DNA of 64,000 nucleotides from Sanguinoderma infundibulare (GCA_032821775.1 JAVLRN010000005.1:3038001-3102000); one strand, 5' to 3'. Shown: positions 34,698 to 45,375, numbered from the stretch's first letter. Numbers and translations are program-made. Notes: a model not told the origin generated them from the sequence alone.

Positions 34698-36179
34698 ATG
34701 TATCAAGAACTCTTCATTCTATCTTCGTTCTTGGCCATGCTTCATCTCATTCTCTTCACATCATCTTGGCATGATCGGTTCCTCAGGCTCATCTCCGTCG
34801 TCTTCTATTCGCCGGCGAGAGTCTCCAACGACGCACGCGAGGACAAAACCACTCCGATCAGCAGCGTCCCTCCTGCCCACGCCTCTTGGACGGTTCATGT
34901 TAAAGTCACTGTCGTAAACCCTACGCGCACTGCGGCTGACTCCTTGATCTCTGTCGACCACTCCCTTCAAGGTGCTCAGGTCGACGAGCCAGCCAGAGCC
35001 TCTGCGGATGTCGGTACTCCCGCTTCGGTCGATGTCTCTCCGGTCACTGCCTCTGTGCCCCCATCCGCCCCCTTCTACGGCGTTTCGTGCGGACAGCCCA
35101 GGTCCCCTCCTCCTCGGTCGTCCCCGCTCCCTCGAGCAATCCTTCCACTAGAGACGCACGGTACCGACCTGAACTCGGCCGACCACATCGCCCAGGTCTC
35201 GTTCGACATGGAGCACGACGTCGGCATCATCGGGGCTTGGCTCGCTCGCAAGTGCGGTGCCTTTGCCGGACGCATGTACCCTCCCGTGCCTTTCAGCGAG
35301 GATCCCTGCGACCAGTTCGCGACAGAGGGCCAGAGGGTCTTCATGCGTCTCGACCTCCTCGTCCAGTCGGAGACGACTGACCTTGGCATCCACTACATCG
35401 TGCTCGTGGTCGAGATCGTCCCTTCGCACGAGTCGCCGACGGTGTTCACCATCGTCGAGGGATGCGAGTCCGGGTCGGACGTCAGACGGATCGGCGTCGA
35501 GTTCCACGGGGTGTTCGCGACGGTCGACGATTTTGTGCTGATGGACTGGCAGTCGGGATGCGCACCGCTGGGCAGCTTCTTGTCGGACGAGTACCAGCGG
35601 CTTGGCCGGAACGTGCGGTGGGAGAAGGAGGCGGAGGTGTTCCTCAAGCGGCACGATATGCTGGATCGGAAGTGGGCCCACGACGAACTGTGCGGGGTCT
35701 GGCAGGAACGTCTCGGAGGACACATGCACGCGAGCGAGGCGTATTACGACTTTGCACCTCAGGAGGAGCTGGGGGGACAGTGCCAGGACGATGTTGACCG
35801 CTGGGACGATGATTGGATGGTCAACGCTCCTCCCGAATCGGTCCACTCGTCGAGCAGCCTGAACGAGAACGGCAACGCGCTCGAACTCGACTTCGACTGC
35901 TTCGGCTCTAGTTACAGCCTGAACGAGGTCGCATCCGATTACTCGTCGCCCCCTCGCACTCCGCACCCGGACCCTTTATCCACTACCTCCGCGTGGCCGC
36001 CGAGCACCCCTGCCCCGCGCACGCCCGAGTTGCGTGGGTTCCGGTGCGCGACGAGCTCCTCCACGTTCTCCACGACCCCGTCCGCACTCTCCATCACGCC
36101 ACTCGCCGACGAGCTGATTGACGACCCTTTCGCCATGGAGCCGAGTTCTTTCTGCATGCCGCACACGGCCGCCGCTTAG
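34698..36179 (+). CDS. Intronless 493-aa protein of unknown function, copy in block B
   Basis: Twin of the ORF at 10774-12276 with roughly 95% identity by inspection. Most changes are conservative single substitutions. One 7-residue difference lies in the linker after the N-terminal hydrophobic segment, where RADKASNTFFESTPTSS in copy A is shortened. It shares the signal-anchor-like start (MYQELFILSSFLAMLHLILF), the structured centre and the acidic, Ser/Pro-rich tail ending FCMPHTAAA. The TATA box and leader are also conserved. The frame has no introns, unlike the intron-rich genes around it. I recognise no domain; location at a membrane is inferred only from the N-terminal segment. Confidence 0.7.
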   Translation: MYQELFILSSFLAMLHLILFTSSWHDRFLRLISVVFYSPARVSNDAREDKTTPISSVPPAHASWTVHVKVTVVNPTRTAADSLISVDHSLQGAQVDEPARASADVGTPASVDVSPVTASVPPSAPFYGVSCGQPRSPPPRSSPLPRAILPLETHGTDLNSADHIAQVSFDMEHDVGIIGAWLARKCGAFAGRMYPPVPFSEDPCDQFATEGQRVFMRLDLLVQSETTDLGIHYIVLVVEIVPSHESPTVFTIVEGCESGSDVRRIGVEFHGVFATVDDFVLMDWQSGCAPLGSFLSDEYQRLGRNVRWEKEAEVFLKRHDMLDRKWAHDELCGVWQERLGGHMHASEAYYDFAPQEELGGQCQDDVDRWDDDWMVNAPPESVHSSSSLNENGNALELDFDCFGSSYSLNEVASDYSSPPRTPHPDPLSTTSAWPPSTPAPRTPELRGFRCATSSSTFSTTPSALSITPLADELIDDPFAMEPSSFCMPHTAAA

Positions 36180-37536
36180 GTTTTTATGTCGGTGTTTGAG
36201 TGTTTGCTTCTTTCTATCTGGGCGTGCAAGATCAAGGTGCGCAAATATTCCAGCTCTACCTTCCGGATAGCGCGCTGACGACTACCCCATTCCACAGTTG
36301 TGTCCTCATTCCGGGTCCTCGTTCTCTTTCTTTTTCTCGGGCATTCTCACTGGTCGCATTCGTTTGCAAGAACGCGCGCTCACCTCCGTCCTCGGATCTC
36401 GTGCACGACGCATGGATCCTCTTGCGCTCGCCGTCCCAGTCCACTTCGGTGGTGGGTTACGCGTGATGTGAAGGAGGGCGATGAGCTGTGATGTGGGTTG
36501 AACATTGTTTCCCTTACGGCGCGCTCGTCGTCTCCTGTGGGCACCTGTCGGTTTCGTTCGGCTTGGTTTTCCCTGTACAGCAGATGTATAACATCCTAGA
36601 TCAGTCCAATCTATCTGCTCTTCTTGGAAATGCGTGAATTTGAGTGTCCTTTTCTTTCACGGTCTGTCGTTGATTGGCATCGGAGTATACCCGCAACCGG
36701 TTCTTGAGGTTTAGGTGATGCTGGCCAGCGTATCGAGCGCTTGCCACTGCACGCACCTTGTCTCGCGCTTCCATCTGCATCTACACCTCGAGACCGAAGG
36801 CCTAACGCCTGAGCCTGTATCCTTTGCACCTTTTGTGTCTTACTCATATCGTCGACATGTCTGCAAGAGTCGCCCCGATAGCAGAGCGCGGCCTACCTCA
36901 TTCACGCCACGCCAATGTTGCATGACAATCCGCGCAAGCTTGCGGCGAGCTGCCCGCGTCACATCAATCGGAGAACATGCTAAGCTCGAGGACGCGCAAC
37001 TAGGGCGGGTTGAAGATGCAACGATCTGTGAGGACGGAGGACAAATTCTACGAGATGAAGTAGAATGGCGTTGCCTTGTATGTTTCGTGTTCAATGTTCG
37101 CGTGCCCACCATCCCAACGCTCAATGCATTAGGCCATCGCGCGCAGTCGGTCTTGCGGACATGAACACCTGGTCTGTGTGGATAGCACTTGTATGGCACC
37201 CGGTCGACCTGGCGTGCAAGGGGGAGCAGCATCCGCTGTGGACGCCATGCACATGCTCAAACGTAGTCCTGTAGAGTGTTGCATCCCGTCCCGCTCGCAC
37301 TCCGACACTCGTGCGCCCGCAGCCACTTTCTGCCCCGTCATAGTAAGTGCGCCACTTCCTTCGTCACGCACCCATGCCCCATGAGACATCTCGTCTCCTA
37401 CTCCGTTTCCGCCTTCCTCGATCAGGCCATGTACCAGTTCCGTGACGGCGGCTTTGACGAATCTCAGGCTCGCCGCTCGACCGTCATCGTGCGCTTGCGA
37501 TAGCCGCAAGGCCTTGTCGGGGCTTCACAAGTCGCC

Positions 37537-37824
37537 TTGAATGTGTTTTGGAGGCGAATACCCGACGATAACTTGAAGTCCTCTGCCGACCTTTTTGGTG
37601 CATTTGTGATCGCCGAGAGGGAGCCGGAATCGGAAGATGAGGCACTCGTTGTGGAAGATAAACATGACCTCCGACGCCTACTAACTGCCGAGGCACGCCC
37701 CTGCATTCGGGAGCAGTTGCTGACTACTCACCTGCACCTTCCCAGTGTTGAAGACTGCTACAATAAGTGTGTACTAGCGCTTCAAGAGCTAACTTACGCT
37801 CAGACCCATTTCTTTAGGTGGTAG
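37537..37824 (+). other. Conserved open frame of the second unit, best copy (block B)
   Basis: A 95-codon open stretch with protein-like composition: IPDDNLKSSADLFGAFVIAE, then PESEDEALVVEDKHDLRRLL and EDCYNKCVLALQELTYAQTH. In block A the same frame is closed by a TGA after EALVVED, and in block C it is not preserved as a whole. A TACTAAC sequence inside it (37679-37685, followed by TGCCGAG) could instead be an intron branch point, so the frame may span an unspliced intron. Family unknown. It may be an exon of a longer gene whose other parts lie at 36845-37440. Confidence 0.35.
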
Positions 37825-38285
37825 ACAATTTACTGTCCCCATTTGGCATGCCCTTCAATTCTCGCAGTTTGTAGCTTCTAAACGTAAACGCAACCGTACT
37901 AGTGCGAGGGAGCATACATAAATGAGGGTACGTCCGATTCGCAAACCTGTGGAAGCATTGAGAGACTGATGCTGTTTAGGGATTGCAGGATGAACTGTTG
38001 TCCCATGGCTCGACTTCATTTAAAATACGAATGCAAATATCCCAAGCCGCTGGAGGAGTTCTTGTGTGTCGCTGAAAGGGTTTACCCGGCCCCCTTCGCA
38101 TGAGCCTATGACGTCGACACGGTTCCCTTCGAACACAGGCGGTCTCCATGTACTCCTGCCCGATTTGCGAACAATTGAAATTGGACATGCCGCGTGCCGA
38201 ACCGAACAAAGGATGACCGCTAAATTGGCAAGAGGCTGGCCGATCCCAACCGGTAAGTCGCCGACCAGCCCCACTCCCGAACAGG

Positions 38286-40620
38286 CATATAAACAGGCTC
38301 GCTTGAGCCTCCCTCTCTTTCCTCACAACCACCACCATCCTCACATCTTCGACTTTCGTTTCCTGTGTGTTGGCGTGCAGCGTTCGACAGCAACTCGCTT
38401 CCGCCCTTCAACCTTCGACGGCCCGATCCGAAGCTTGGTGTGTTCTCGCCAACTCTCTTCACATTGTGGTTGACGATCGCAACCACCACCCCAGCTTCCA
38501 AGATCTGAGTCTAGCATACCCCTCACCTCTCCAATGAGAGCATGCAAGCAATATAGCAGGACATCGACATTGATTCGGCGAGTGCTCGTTCGTTGACCGC
38601 AGACCTCATCCGACCGTCCACCTCCCTGTGGTTGTAGCTTCCGATGCCTATGAACAGCCCTGAACAAACGTCTATCACCTAACTACACATGGCGAGTCCT
38701 TCGTAACCGGTCTTGTCGCTGATTTTCGTCACGATCTAGTCGCCACATTTCTTGCAAGTCGTGCTCGGTGGTTGGCGAGTGCGGTGGTTGGAACTCTGTT
38801 CCCGGCATGTGTTTGTTTTCTCTCATGCTTAGAGCTCATGCTTTCTCTCTAGTCTTTTTGCTTGCTGTATGGGTCTGCTAACCTGTTCTAGGTCGCGTTT
38901 ACATCCCTTCTGGAGAAGACCCCAAGCCTCAACCCCACCGACGGCGAGTGCTTCTATCACATCCTTCCTCGCTGACACTCGTTGTCCCCAGCGCTCCACT
39001 CACACCAACATCAGACGGCCCATCCTCTCAACCACGTCCTGTCAAGACTCGGGGCCAACACTATCTGGTGCGGTCTCATCGCTGTGTCACACGCTGACCT
39101 CGTTTACGTCGTAGTCTTTGCCTGCGGTACCCCCAAGGTACTCGTCAACGGTTGCGCATCAACCCCGGTTCCGTCGCCAATTCGTGCTTCAAATACGACC
39201 ATTTGCAATGCATAATTTCCATGGCGGGTACTTGCCTACATTCGCCACATAGCTGATCGCGCTTCTCTCGAGATCGTTTTTCGTCGGACGTTGTCGCGCA
39301 AGATGGCTCCAAGAATGTCGACTCGAAACAAACGCGGTCAGTTCTCATTCACCTCGTCGCGTAGCTAACTCCTCCATCCCAGACCTCCGTTCGTCGTCGG
39401 GCCCAAGAATTCCCAGCCTGTCAGACGTTGCGCTCTAAACGGCGAGTGTTTCGTAGCCCGCCTCATCGCTGATAACCACACCCCCAGGATCCAGACAAGA
39501 TGCGCCTTCTAAATCGTGCTTCGCTCGTGCAGTGACAATGCGGTGGTTGGGATCCTCAGCACATCCTCGTTTGCTCTCATTCATATGGCTCATCCTTTCC
39601 CTCTCTTTAGATGTTTGTTGCGGTGTCCCAAGTCGCTTGTTGTGCCTGTCCGGCGAAGACATGAGCCCAACCCTTCTTGGCGCGTGTTTCTCTCCCATTT
39701 TTGCTTGCTGATACATGTGTTCCTTAGCATTCCTCTCGCATCAAGCCTTCCTTCTCAATCTCAGTCTCTCAACGCAATCCCTGGAGAACCAATTCCGGTA
39801 TGGTTTCGCTACTTCCTCACGAGCTGATATTGCCTGCCCGCAGGATCGAGGTATGATGTTCGGATGATGTCTAGGCCGAAAAGGTGACGCCTCGTGTGCA
39901 CTGATTCATCACAGATTTATTTCACTGCCAGACGCGCTTCAGGTTCAACGCTCCGGAATACATATCATTTTGGCGAGTATTCGTTCGAAGCTCTGTTTGA
40001 GGCTAACGCTCGCCTCCGCCCCTTTTTTCGAGGTTCGCCGTATACCTTTCATGAAGCCGGTTCCTCAATGCGCATGGCAAGTCCCTGTCTTACGCTTCGT
40101 AACGCTCACGCCTTCTTCCTAGACCTTCTTCTGACATCGTACGATGGTATCGAACAACGTAGCATGGCATGTCCTCGTTTCTTGTCGTACATGAAGCTGA
40201 TATTCTCTTCCTCCAGAATACCTGCAACGCAAGTACTCCCGTCTCCTCTCCATCAAGCTGGAGCATTCAATGACATATATCATCGCGGCATGTGTCTCCT
40301 TCTAGCGTTCTCTGTGCTGACGTTCGTTTCGCCCCACCTTGGTATACGTGACTAGGCTTGTATTCGGGAACGTTTTCCCCGGTTGCTATGCCAAAGGTAC
40401 GCCGTTGTGGGTGGTCAAGTGTGCTGACAACCCCACAGGTCTCGAGGTACGGTCGACTGCTCGCACGGGAGGGCAGTCGTTCCTGGCGCAGGCCTCTTCG
40501 TGGCCCTCGGGACTAGTACCTGTCGTCGTGTCGACGGCGGGGAAGCTAACGTGCGCCGAAACCCCTCTGTGGACGCGATCCACCTTCGGGTGCGTTCGGA
40601 AACTGTCTACTTTGAAGTAG
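38286..40620 (+). pseudogene. Unidentified intron-rich gene, copy B (eight GC-AG intron candidates)
   Basis: A TATA-like CATATAAAC at about 38286 starts the unit. Exon-like segments are separated by 46-77 bp segments that end in AG, mostly with a CTRAY-type branch sequence, and begin with GC: 38692-38739, 38944-38991, 39224-39272, 39442-39487, 39680-39727, 39973-40032, 40077-40122 and 40229-40305. Other candidate introns of the same unit use GT, for example 39337-39382. Phases agree over several joins, for example TSLLEKTPSLNPTD into ALHSHQHQTAHPLNHVLSRL, and the last part reads LVFGNVFPGCYAKG then LEVRSTARTGGQSFLAQASS. In-frame stops near 39440 and 40130 suggest this copy is decayed, or that my exon choice is incomplete. 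No domain is recognised. The three copies in the window have the same intron pattern. Confidence 0.45.
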
Positions 40621-40881
40621 GCTGTTCTCGCCGCCGCTTCTCTCGACTCCCTGATCTTGTACCTTTATGATCATCACGGACAATGATTATTACGATTTTT
40701 AATGGGAGTGTACTCGCAGTCCTCTTCGATCGCCCTATGAGAGCGTTCTGCGCATCCTGATCTCCGCCAGGAAGCAGCCACGACGCGGCGCAATTTGAGA
40801 AGCGTGTAATGCTCGATCGCCTTCTTCCGATTGTTGCTGACGAACTCCAGTGCAACGCGAGAATCCCATCTTCGTAGTACT

Positions 40882-41985
40882 CTACATCGATCCGAAAGTA
40901 ACCATCAATCCCTCGATGTCCTTCGTCTTCATCCCACCCAACATGCCATCCAATCCGCTGTCCTTTCCTCGCCGGTAGTCTATCCACCGTGAGAACAACG
41001 GCGTCCAAGTCCACGGAGCACCCCGAGAGCGAACGTAGTGCCCAGGCAGCGCCAGAACCAAAGTTGCACGAGGGTCCTTGGTCTCGACCTCGACCGAGCG
41101 GAGCGGGGTACGTTCGACGAAGCTGCTGGAACACAGATGGGTGATATCTCTTACGACGTCCTCAGCGCGCGTGCCGGTCACCGAGCAATCGTCCGCAGGC
41201 CGGAAGAGTGGATAGAAGGTCACGAGCGAGAAGGACGCGCTCTTGACGTAGAAGGTCACCGGCAGGAGCCCAGCGTACCGCGGGTGCGAGCGATAGGTCT
41301 CGTCCATCGCGTTGCGCATCTGCTCCAACCACGTCCAGATGGGCTGCTGCTCCACGTACATCCAGTAGGGCTGCTCCCACCACTCCAACTGCGTCTCACT
41401 GGTGATCTTGGACAGTTTCTCGTCGATGTCGAACCTTTCGAAACTGGGGCCATCGACGTCGAACGTGCATGCAGGGTTGCGCGTGGTGGGTGGAGTGGAG
41501 GGGGTGAGGTGGATAATGAGCATTCGATGCGTGGATAGCGCCCAGTCTATGCCGCCATTTTGGAGGATGAGGGCTTTCGCGACGGTCTGCAAGGCCCACG
41601 AGTGCGCGTCGGCAAAGTCTTCGAGAGCGGCGGAAAAGGCTGTGATAGATGAATAGCCGAACGGTTTCAACTCGTCGGGGAGTCGTGACGGGTTTAACTC
41701 GCCCGGAATGACCCCGTAGTCGCGAGTCATGTGACAAAAAGTTCCGGACGTCGCAGGATGCTAATCAGCATGGCCCAAAGATGAAAACTGCAGTACTTAC
41801 TTGTGTTGGTCCCAATCTGCCTTCTGGCATTCTCTGTTGCAATACAGAAACCAGCATCCGGTACATCGCCTCAAACGGACGGCGCGGTTTCCCTCTTGCA
41901 CCTGTCGACAGTGTCTACATTGTCGCAGCATATGATTGGTTCTAGGGATGAACAGACGACAAGCTGCCTGAGGCGACGTAGACAT
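40882..41985 (-). pseudogene. MYND-family gene with damaged splice acceptor
   Basis: Exon 1 (41985-41801) encodes a complete finger (CRHC, CTGC, YCNRECQKADWDQHK) and ends with a good donor, GTAAGT. Exon 2 is open to a stop at 40882 and carries the family body, including LALPGHYVRSRGAPWTW and FSRWIDYRRGKDSGL. By comparison with its neighbours the acceptor should lie just before ACTTTTTGTCAC at 41743, but the dinucleotide there is GG instead of AG. The nearest upstream AG (after CTGATT, 41761-41762) would put exon 2 out of frame and hit a TGA within 12 codons. It is therefore probably a recent pseudogene, unless a GG acceptor is tolerated. If spliced at the old site it would give 348 aa. Confidence 0.7.
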
Positions 41986-42215
41986 CGTGGCACGCTGGGT
42001 TGGTCAGGGGCGAGGGAGTGGGGGCAGTGGGTGGAAGCTGGAAAACGAGTGCCGACGACAATAAGGTTCAAGCCGCTCCCTGGAGTCTCTAAACTTCGCA
42101 GCTTCTTTCCGCATTTTCCGACCTTCACATCTTGACGTCAGTCCTCCACATTGACTGGAAAGATGTAGCCGCCAGTTCGGAGATCCTTGGGCTCGAATTT
42201 CAGGTAGTCGCTTCC

Positions 42216-43450
42216 TCATGCTGCGCATCTCCGGATTGTGTCCGGCTCACCGTGTTGAGCCTCACCACACGCGACAACAAAGGTCACATCTTGCAATTTC
42301 CATTTGACACACGACCATCGCCTCCTCTCGTGTACATGCCTTGGTTCCATCCATGTGTCTGTTCGTGCCACGCGCAACCCATTGCGCATATATCCACTAA
42401 TCCCGAGTCTCCGTCGCCGCCGCTTGCGTGACCCGGTATCAGCCCAAGAAAGACAATGATCCATTGAGACGGAGTGATCTTCGAGACGCGCCGTAAACAG
42501 GGACATCAAAGTGTGCTGGTAGCGAGTATTAGGTCCGATACCGCCCAGCACTTCGTCCAGGCCTTCATGCTCTCCTCGTCGGTAGTCAAGCCAGCTCGAG
42601 AAAAACGGCTTCCAGATCCACGAGCCCTTGGAGAGAACGAATCGTCCAGGAAGGACCACAAGCGAACCATCGTTCGACTGAGGTGAGCGGAGCGAAATAC
42701 CCGCATTGATGCTGCGGGCGGAGAGGTCGACGAGATCGTCCAAGAGGGCCTTCTTCGGCTTGTCCTCGAGCACCGTCGAGCCTGGAGGCGGCACACTCCT
42801 GAACAGTGTGTAGAATTCCACAAATGCGGTGTCCACGCCGTCAACGGAGAACAGCACCGGCAGCATCCCCGCGTACTGGGGGTGCCCGCGGGACGAGTCT
42901 TCTATCGATCGACGCATCGGCTCCCAACGCGTCCAATCTTCCGCCGCGAGCAGCTGCGTGGCAAAGTGTTCCTCGAGGTCAATGAAGCGGTGGCTTTGGA
43001 GGCGAAACGTGCTTGCGGAGTTGCGTCCTGAGAGGCCGAGAGTGGCGGCGGCGGGGAGGAACAAGTACAGCATCTTCTGTGGATTTTGCGACCAGCCGAT
43101 ACCACCACTCTGAACGACATGAGCCCTGAAGAGCGTTCTAAAGGCCAAATGGTGCGTTTGGACGAACTCTTGGAGTGAAGCAGACAAGGCTGTGATGGAA
43201 GGATACCCGAGCGAGCGCGCGCGCAGGTCGTTCGGGAGTTGATCGATGTCCTTCAAGTGCGTGGCAGCTTCGCGGCAAAAAGCTCTGCGTGTTGTGCAAC
43301 GATTAGGAGAGTCAAATACTAGGGAGAAGTACACACTTGTGCTTTGGCCAGGCTGTCCTCTGACATTCCTTGCTGCAATACAAGGTTCTCTTGCACCCGG
43401 CGCACTTCCTCAATCGGTCCTCATCTTAATGTCGGTCGCAGTGGTCGCAT
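42216..43450 (-). pseudogene. MYND-family gene with nonsense codon in the finger and a long C-terminal extension
   Basis: The finger exon reads CDHCDRH, then TAA (43428-43426), then DEDRLRKCAGCKRTLYCSKE and CQRTAWPKHK. The intron is 43285-43336, and exon 2 (43284-42216) is open and carries the usual body, with SINAGISL and LPGRFVLSKGSWIWK. Unlike the other members, which stop soon after the ...ALM... helix, this frame continues for about 100 residues of Arg-rich sequence to a stop at 42216. The premature stop between the two Cys pairs should abolish the finger. Translation from a downstream start would give a finger-less protein. Confidence 0.65.
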
Positions 43451-43784
43451 CGCCTGAGGGCCTCAGACGGAACAGGGACACTAGGGGACAGGTTACCGAA
43501 AACTTGGCGCATTGTACGAGACGTGATGAATTGCGGGAGTACCATCGAAGGAGCAGGAGCAAGGTATGGCGCACTGGGCAGTGCAGCTGGCTTTGGTCGG
43601 CAAGCGGCCCGTTAATCGGCTTATATAATCCATTCTCACACGGCTTCTGCATGACGCTACACCAACTCCTCGCTGCTTCCACTCAGTGCAAGCGTATTGA
43701 AAGGAGATACTCCATGATGGCGCCAATTCCACACAGCTCGGTATAGTACGAAAGTACGCTATAGTGATTCAAAACCAACCATTA

Positions 43785-44270
43785 ACGCTTCAATGCTCCT
43801 AGCCTTCGCCCCGTCCAACACTTGGTCCAGCTCTGCATTCTTCCAAGTCCACGGAGTTCCATGGGAGCGCACGGAGCGTCCAGGAAGCGCGGCCTGAACA
43901 GGACCAGACCCCGCCTGTGGCCACTGGCCATGGATCGAGCGGAAAGGTCGCCCATGAGAACCCCCCTCTCCTTGCCAGTAACGGGCAACGTCTTGGAGTG
44001 ATTCTCCGCTGGCCGTAACTGTGGGAAGAAATTCGCGAGACGAAGCCCGCGCTGAACACGACGCACGTCATACCGGGGAGGAGCCCTGCGTACTGCGGGT
44101 GCGCACCAGGCGCGTCCTCTACCATTTCTCGTTTCGGTTCCATCTCCATCCACCCCTCGAGCGCCACGGCCTGGTGGCAGATGGCGTACTTCTGGAAGAA
44201 GAAGCGGTCGAGGCGGAACGCGCGTGCGTGCGGGGTTGTGCGTGGAGCCTTCGACGGAGGAGAGGATGAA
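43785..44270 (-). pseudogene. MYND-family remnant (block B)
   Basis: On the - strand the motif APGAHPQYAGLLPGMTCVVF corresponds to the HPRYAGLLP element of intact members. It is followed by frameshifted pieces of the body and the C-terminal signature (DAPCAPMELRGLGR is the signature read out of frame). The finger is missing. The corresponding piece of block A is at 4860-5140. Confidence 0.6.
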
Positions 44271-44624
44271 CTAGAGAATCTTCTGCAACAATTCGGGGCA
44301 GTCCGTGTCCACTAGCATGGTACCGTCGCGGAGGGTGGCAACCTTCCCAAGAGCTCTGAAGGCAGGCATGAGGCTTGCTAGTCGACGAGGAGTCAGCAGG
44401 GTAGTAGGACAAGAGACAACTATCGAGCTTCTTTAGAAGCCTACCAGCCTTCAAAGCTTCACGTCCATACGTGCCACGCTGGGCGCGACTCCCCGCGCAA
44501 CTAGTCACCAATCTGTGCTCTCCGTCCCTGGTGTGGCCTGTCTGTCCCGCATGCGACGGCAATGCGCAGAGAGGGCGAAAATGCTATATTGAAATGAGGT
44601 GGGGCGTAATCCCTCGACGAGTGA

Positions 44625-44946
44625 GACTTCAAAAGGACCCTAGAGTGACCATCAACCGATCGACGACGTCGCCGCCGATGCCGCTGCCGATGCCTAATTT
44701 GTCCAGCAGCTCATCCAGAACAAGATGCTCTCCTCGTGGGAGAGTAGCCACATAGGCCATAAACGGCCAAAGCGCTACTATAAATTTAAAATTCTGTCTC
44801 TCGTCGGTGTTCCGCCCAGGTAGAGAACAGCGCCTTCCACGTCCACGGAGTGCCCTGGGAGTGCACGTAGCGTCCAGGAAGCGCCATGTGCGTACGGGAG
44901 GGGTCAGACTCGATCGAGCAGAGAGGGAGACCCGCGTCGATCTGGA
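44625..44946 (-). pseudogene. MYND-family C-terminal fragment at the B/C junction
   Basis: On the - strand the signature MALPGRYVHSQGTPWTWKAL and the beginning of the next helix (FSTWAEHRRETEF) are readable at 44786-44906. A diverged copy of the tail lies at 44625-44760. The nearest relative is the fragment at 4170-4495 in block A. At 44946 it meets, head to head, a fragment of a different MYND gene on the + strand. Confidence 0.65.
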
Positions 44947-45375
44947 CGTGATTGGAGCAGATGCGCAACGCGATGGACAAGACGCATGCGCGGTACTCTG
45001 GGTTCCTGCCGGTGACCTTCTACGTCAACAGCGCGTCCTTCTCGCTCATGACCTTCTACCCGCTCTTCCGGCCTGGTGACCTGCACGCGTGCTGAGGACG
45101 TCGTGGGAGATATCATCCGTCTGTGTTCCAGCAGCCTCATCAAACGTACCCCGCTCCGCTCGGTCGAGGTCGAGACCAAGGACCCTCGTGCAACTTTGGG
45201 TCTGGCGCTGCCTGGACACTACATTCGCTCTCGGGGTGCTCCGTGGACTTGGACGCCGATGTTCTCACGGTGGACAGACTACCGGCGAGGAAAGGACAGC
45301 GGATTGGATGACATGTTGGGTGGGATGAAGACGAAGGACATCGAGGGATTGATGGTTACTTTCGGATCGATGTAG
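44947..45375 (+). pseudogene. MYND-family 3' fragment (block C)
   Basis: Frames in sequence give WLEQMRNAMDKTHA, then, after a gap, EDVVGDIIRLCSSSLIKRTP, LALPGHYIRSRGAPWTWTPM and the terminal IEGLMVTFGSM before a TAG (45373-45375). This is the 3' half of the gene at 40882-41985. A short deletion near 44990-45075 breaks the frame. Confidence 0.7.

Larger units (their letters stand above)
34203..44946. repeat. Duplicated block B (inverted relative to A)
   Basis: Matches block A in reverse complement from the TCACGAAAGCATACGAG sequence (34203; 12790 in A) to the MYND fragments near 44700-44946. It is about 2 kb longer than A because it keeps the full bodies of two adjacent MYND genes (40882-43450). 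It contains the 493-aa ORF, the conserved second unit, the intron-rich unit and four MYND loci. At 44946 it joins block C at a point where two MYND fragments meet head to head. Confidence 0.8.

Noticed and set aside
35148..35966. 272-codon - strand frame opposite the 493-aa ORF
   Set aside because: Antisense shadow. The + strand frame has the TATA box, start codon and a longer conserved length.
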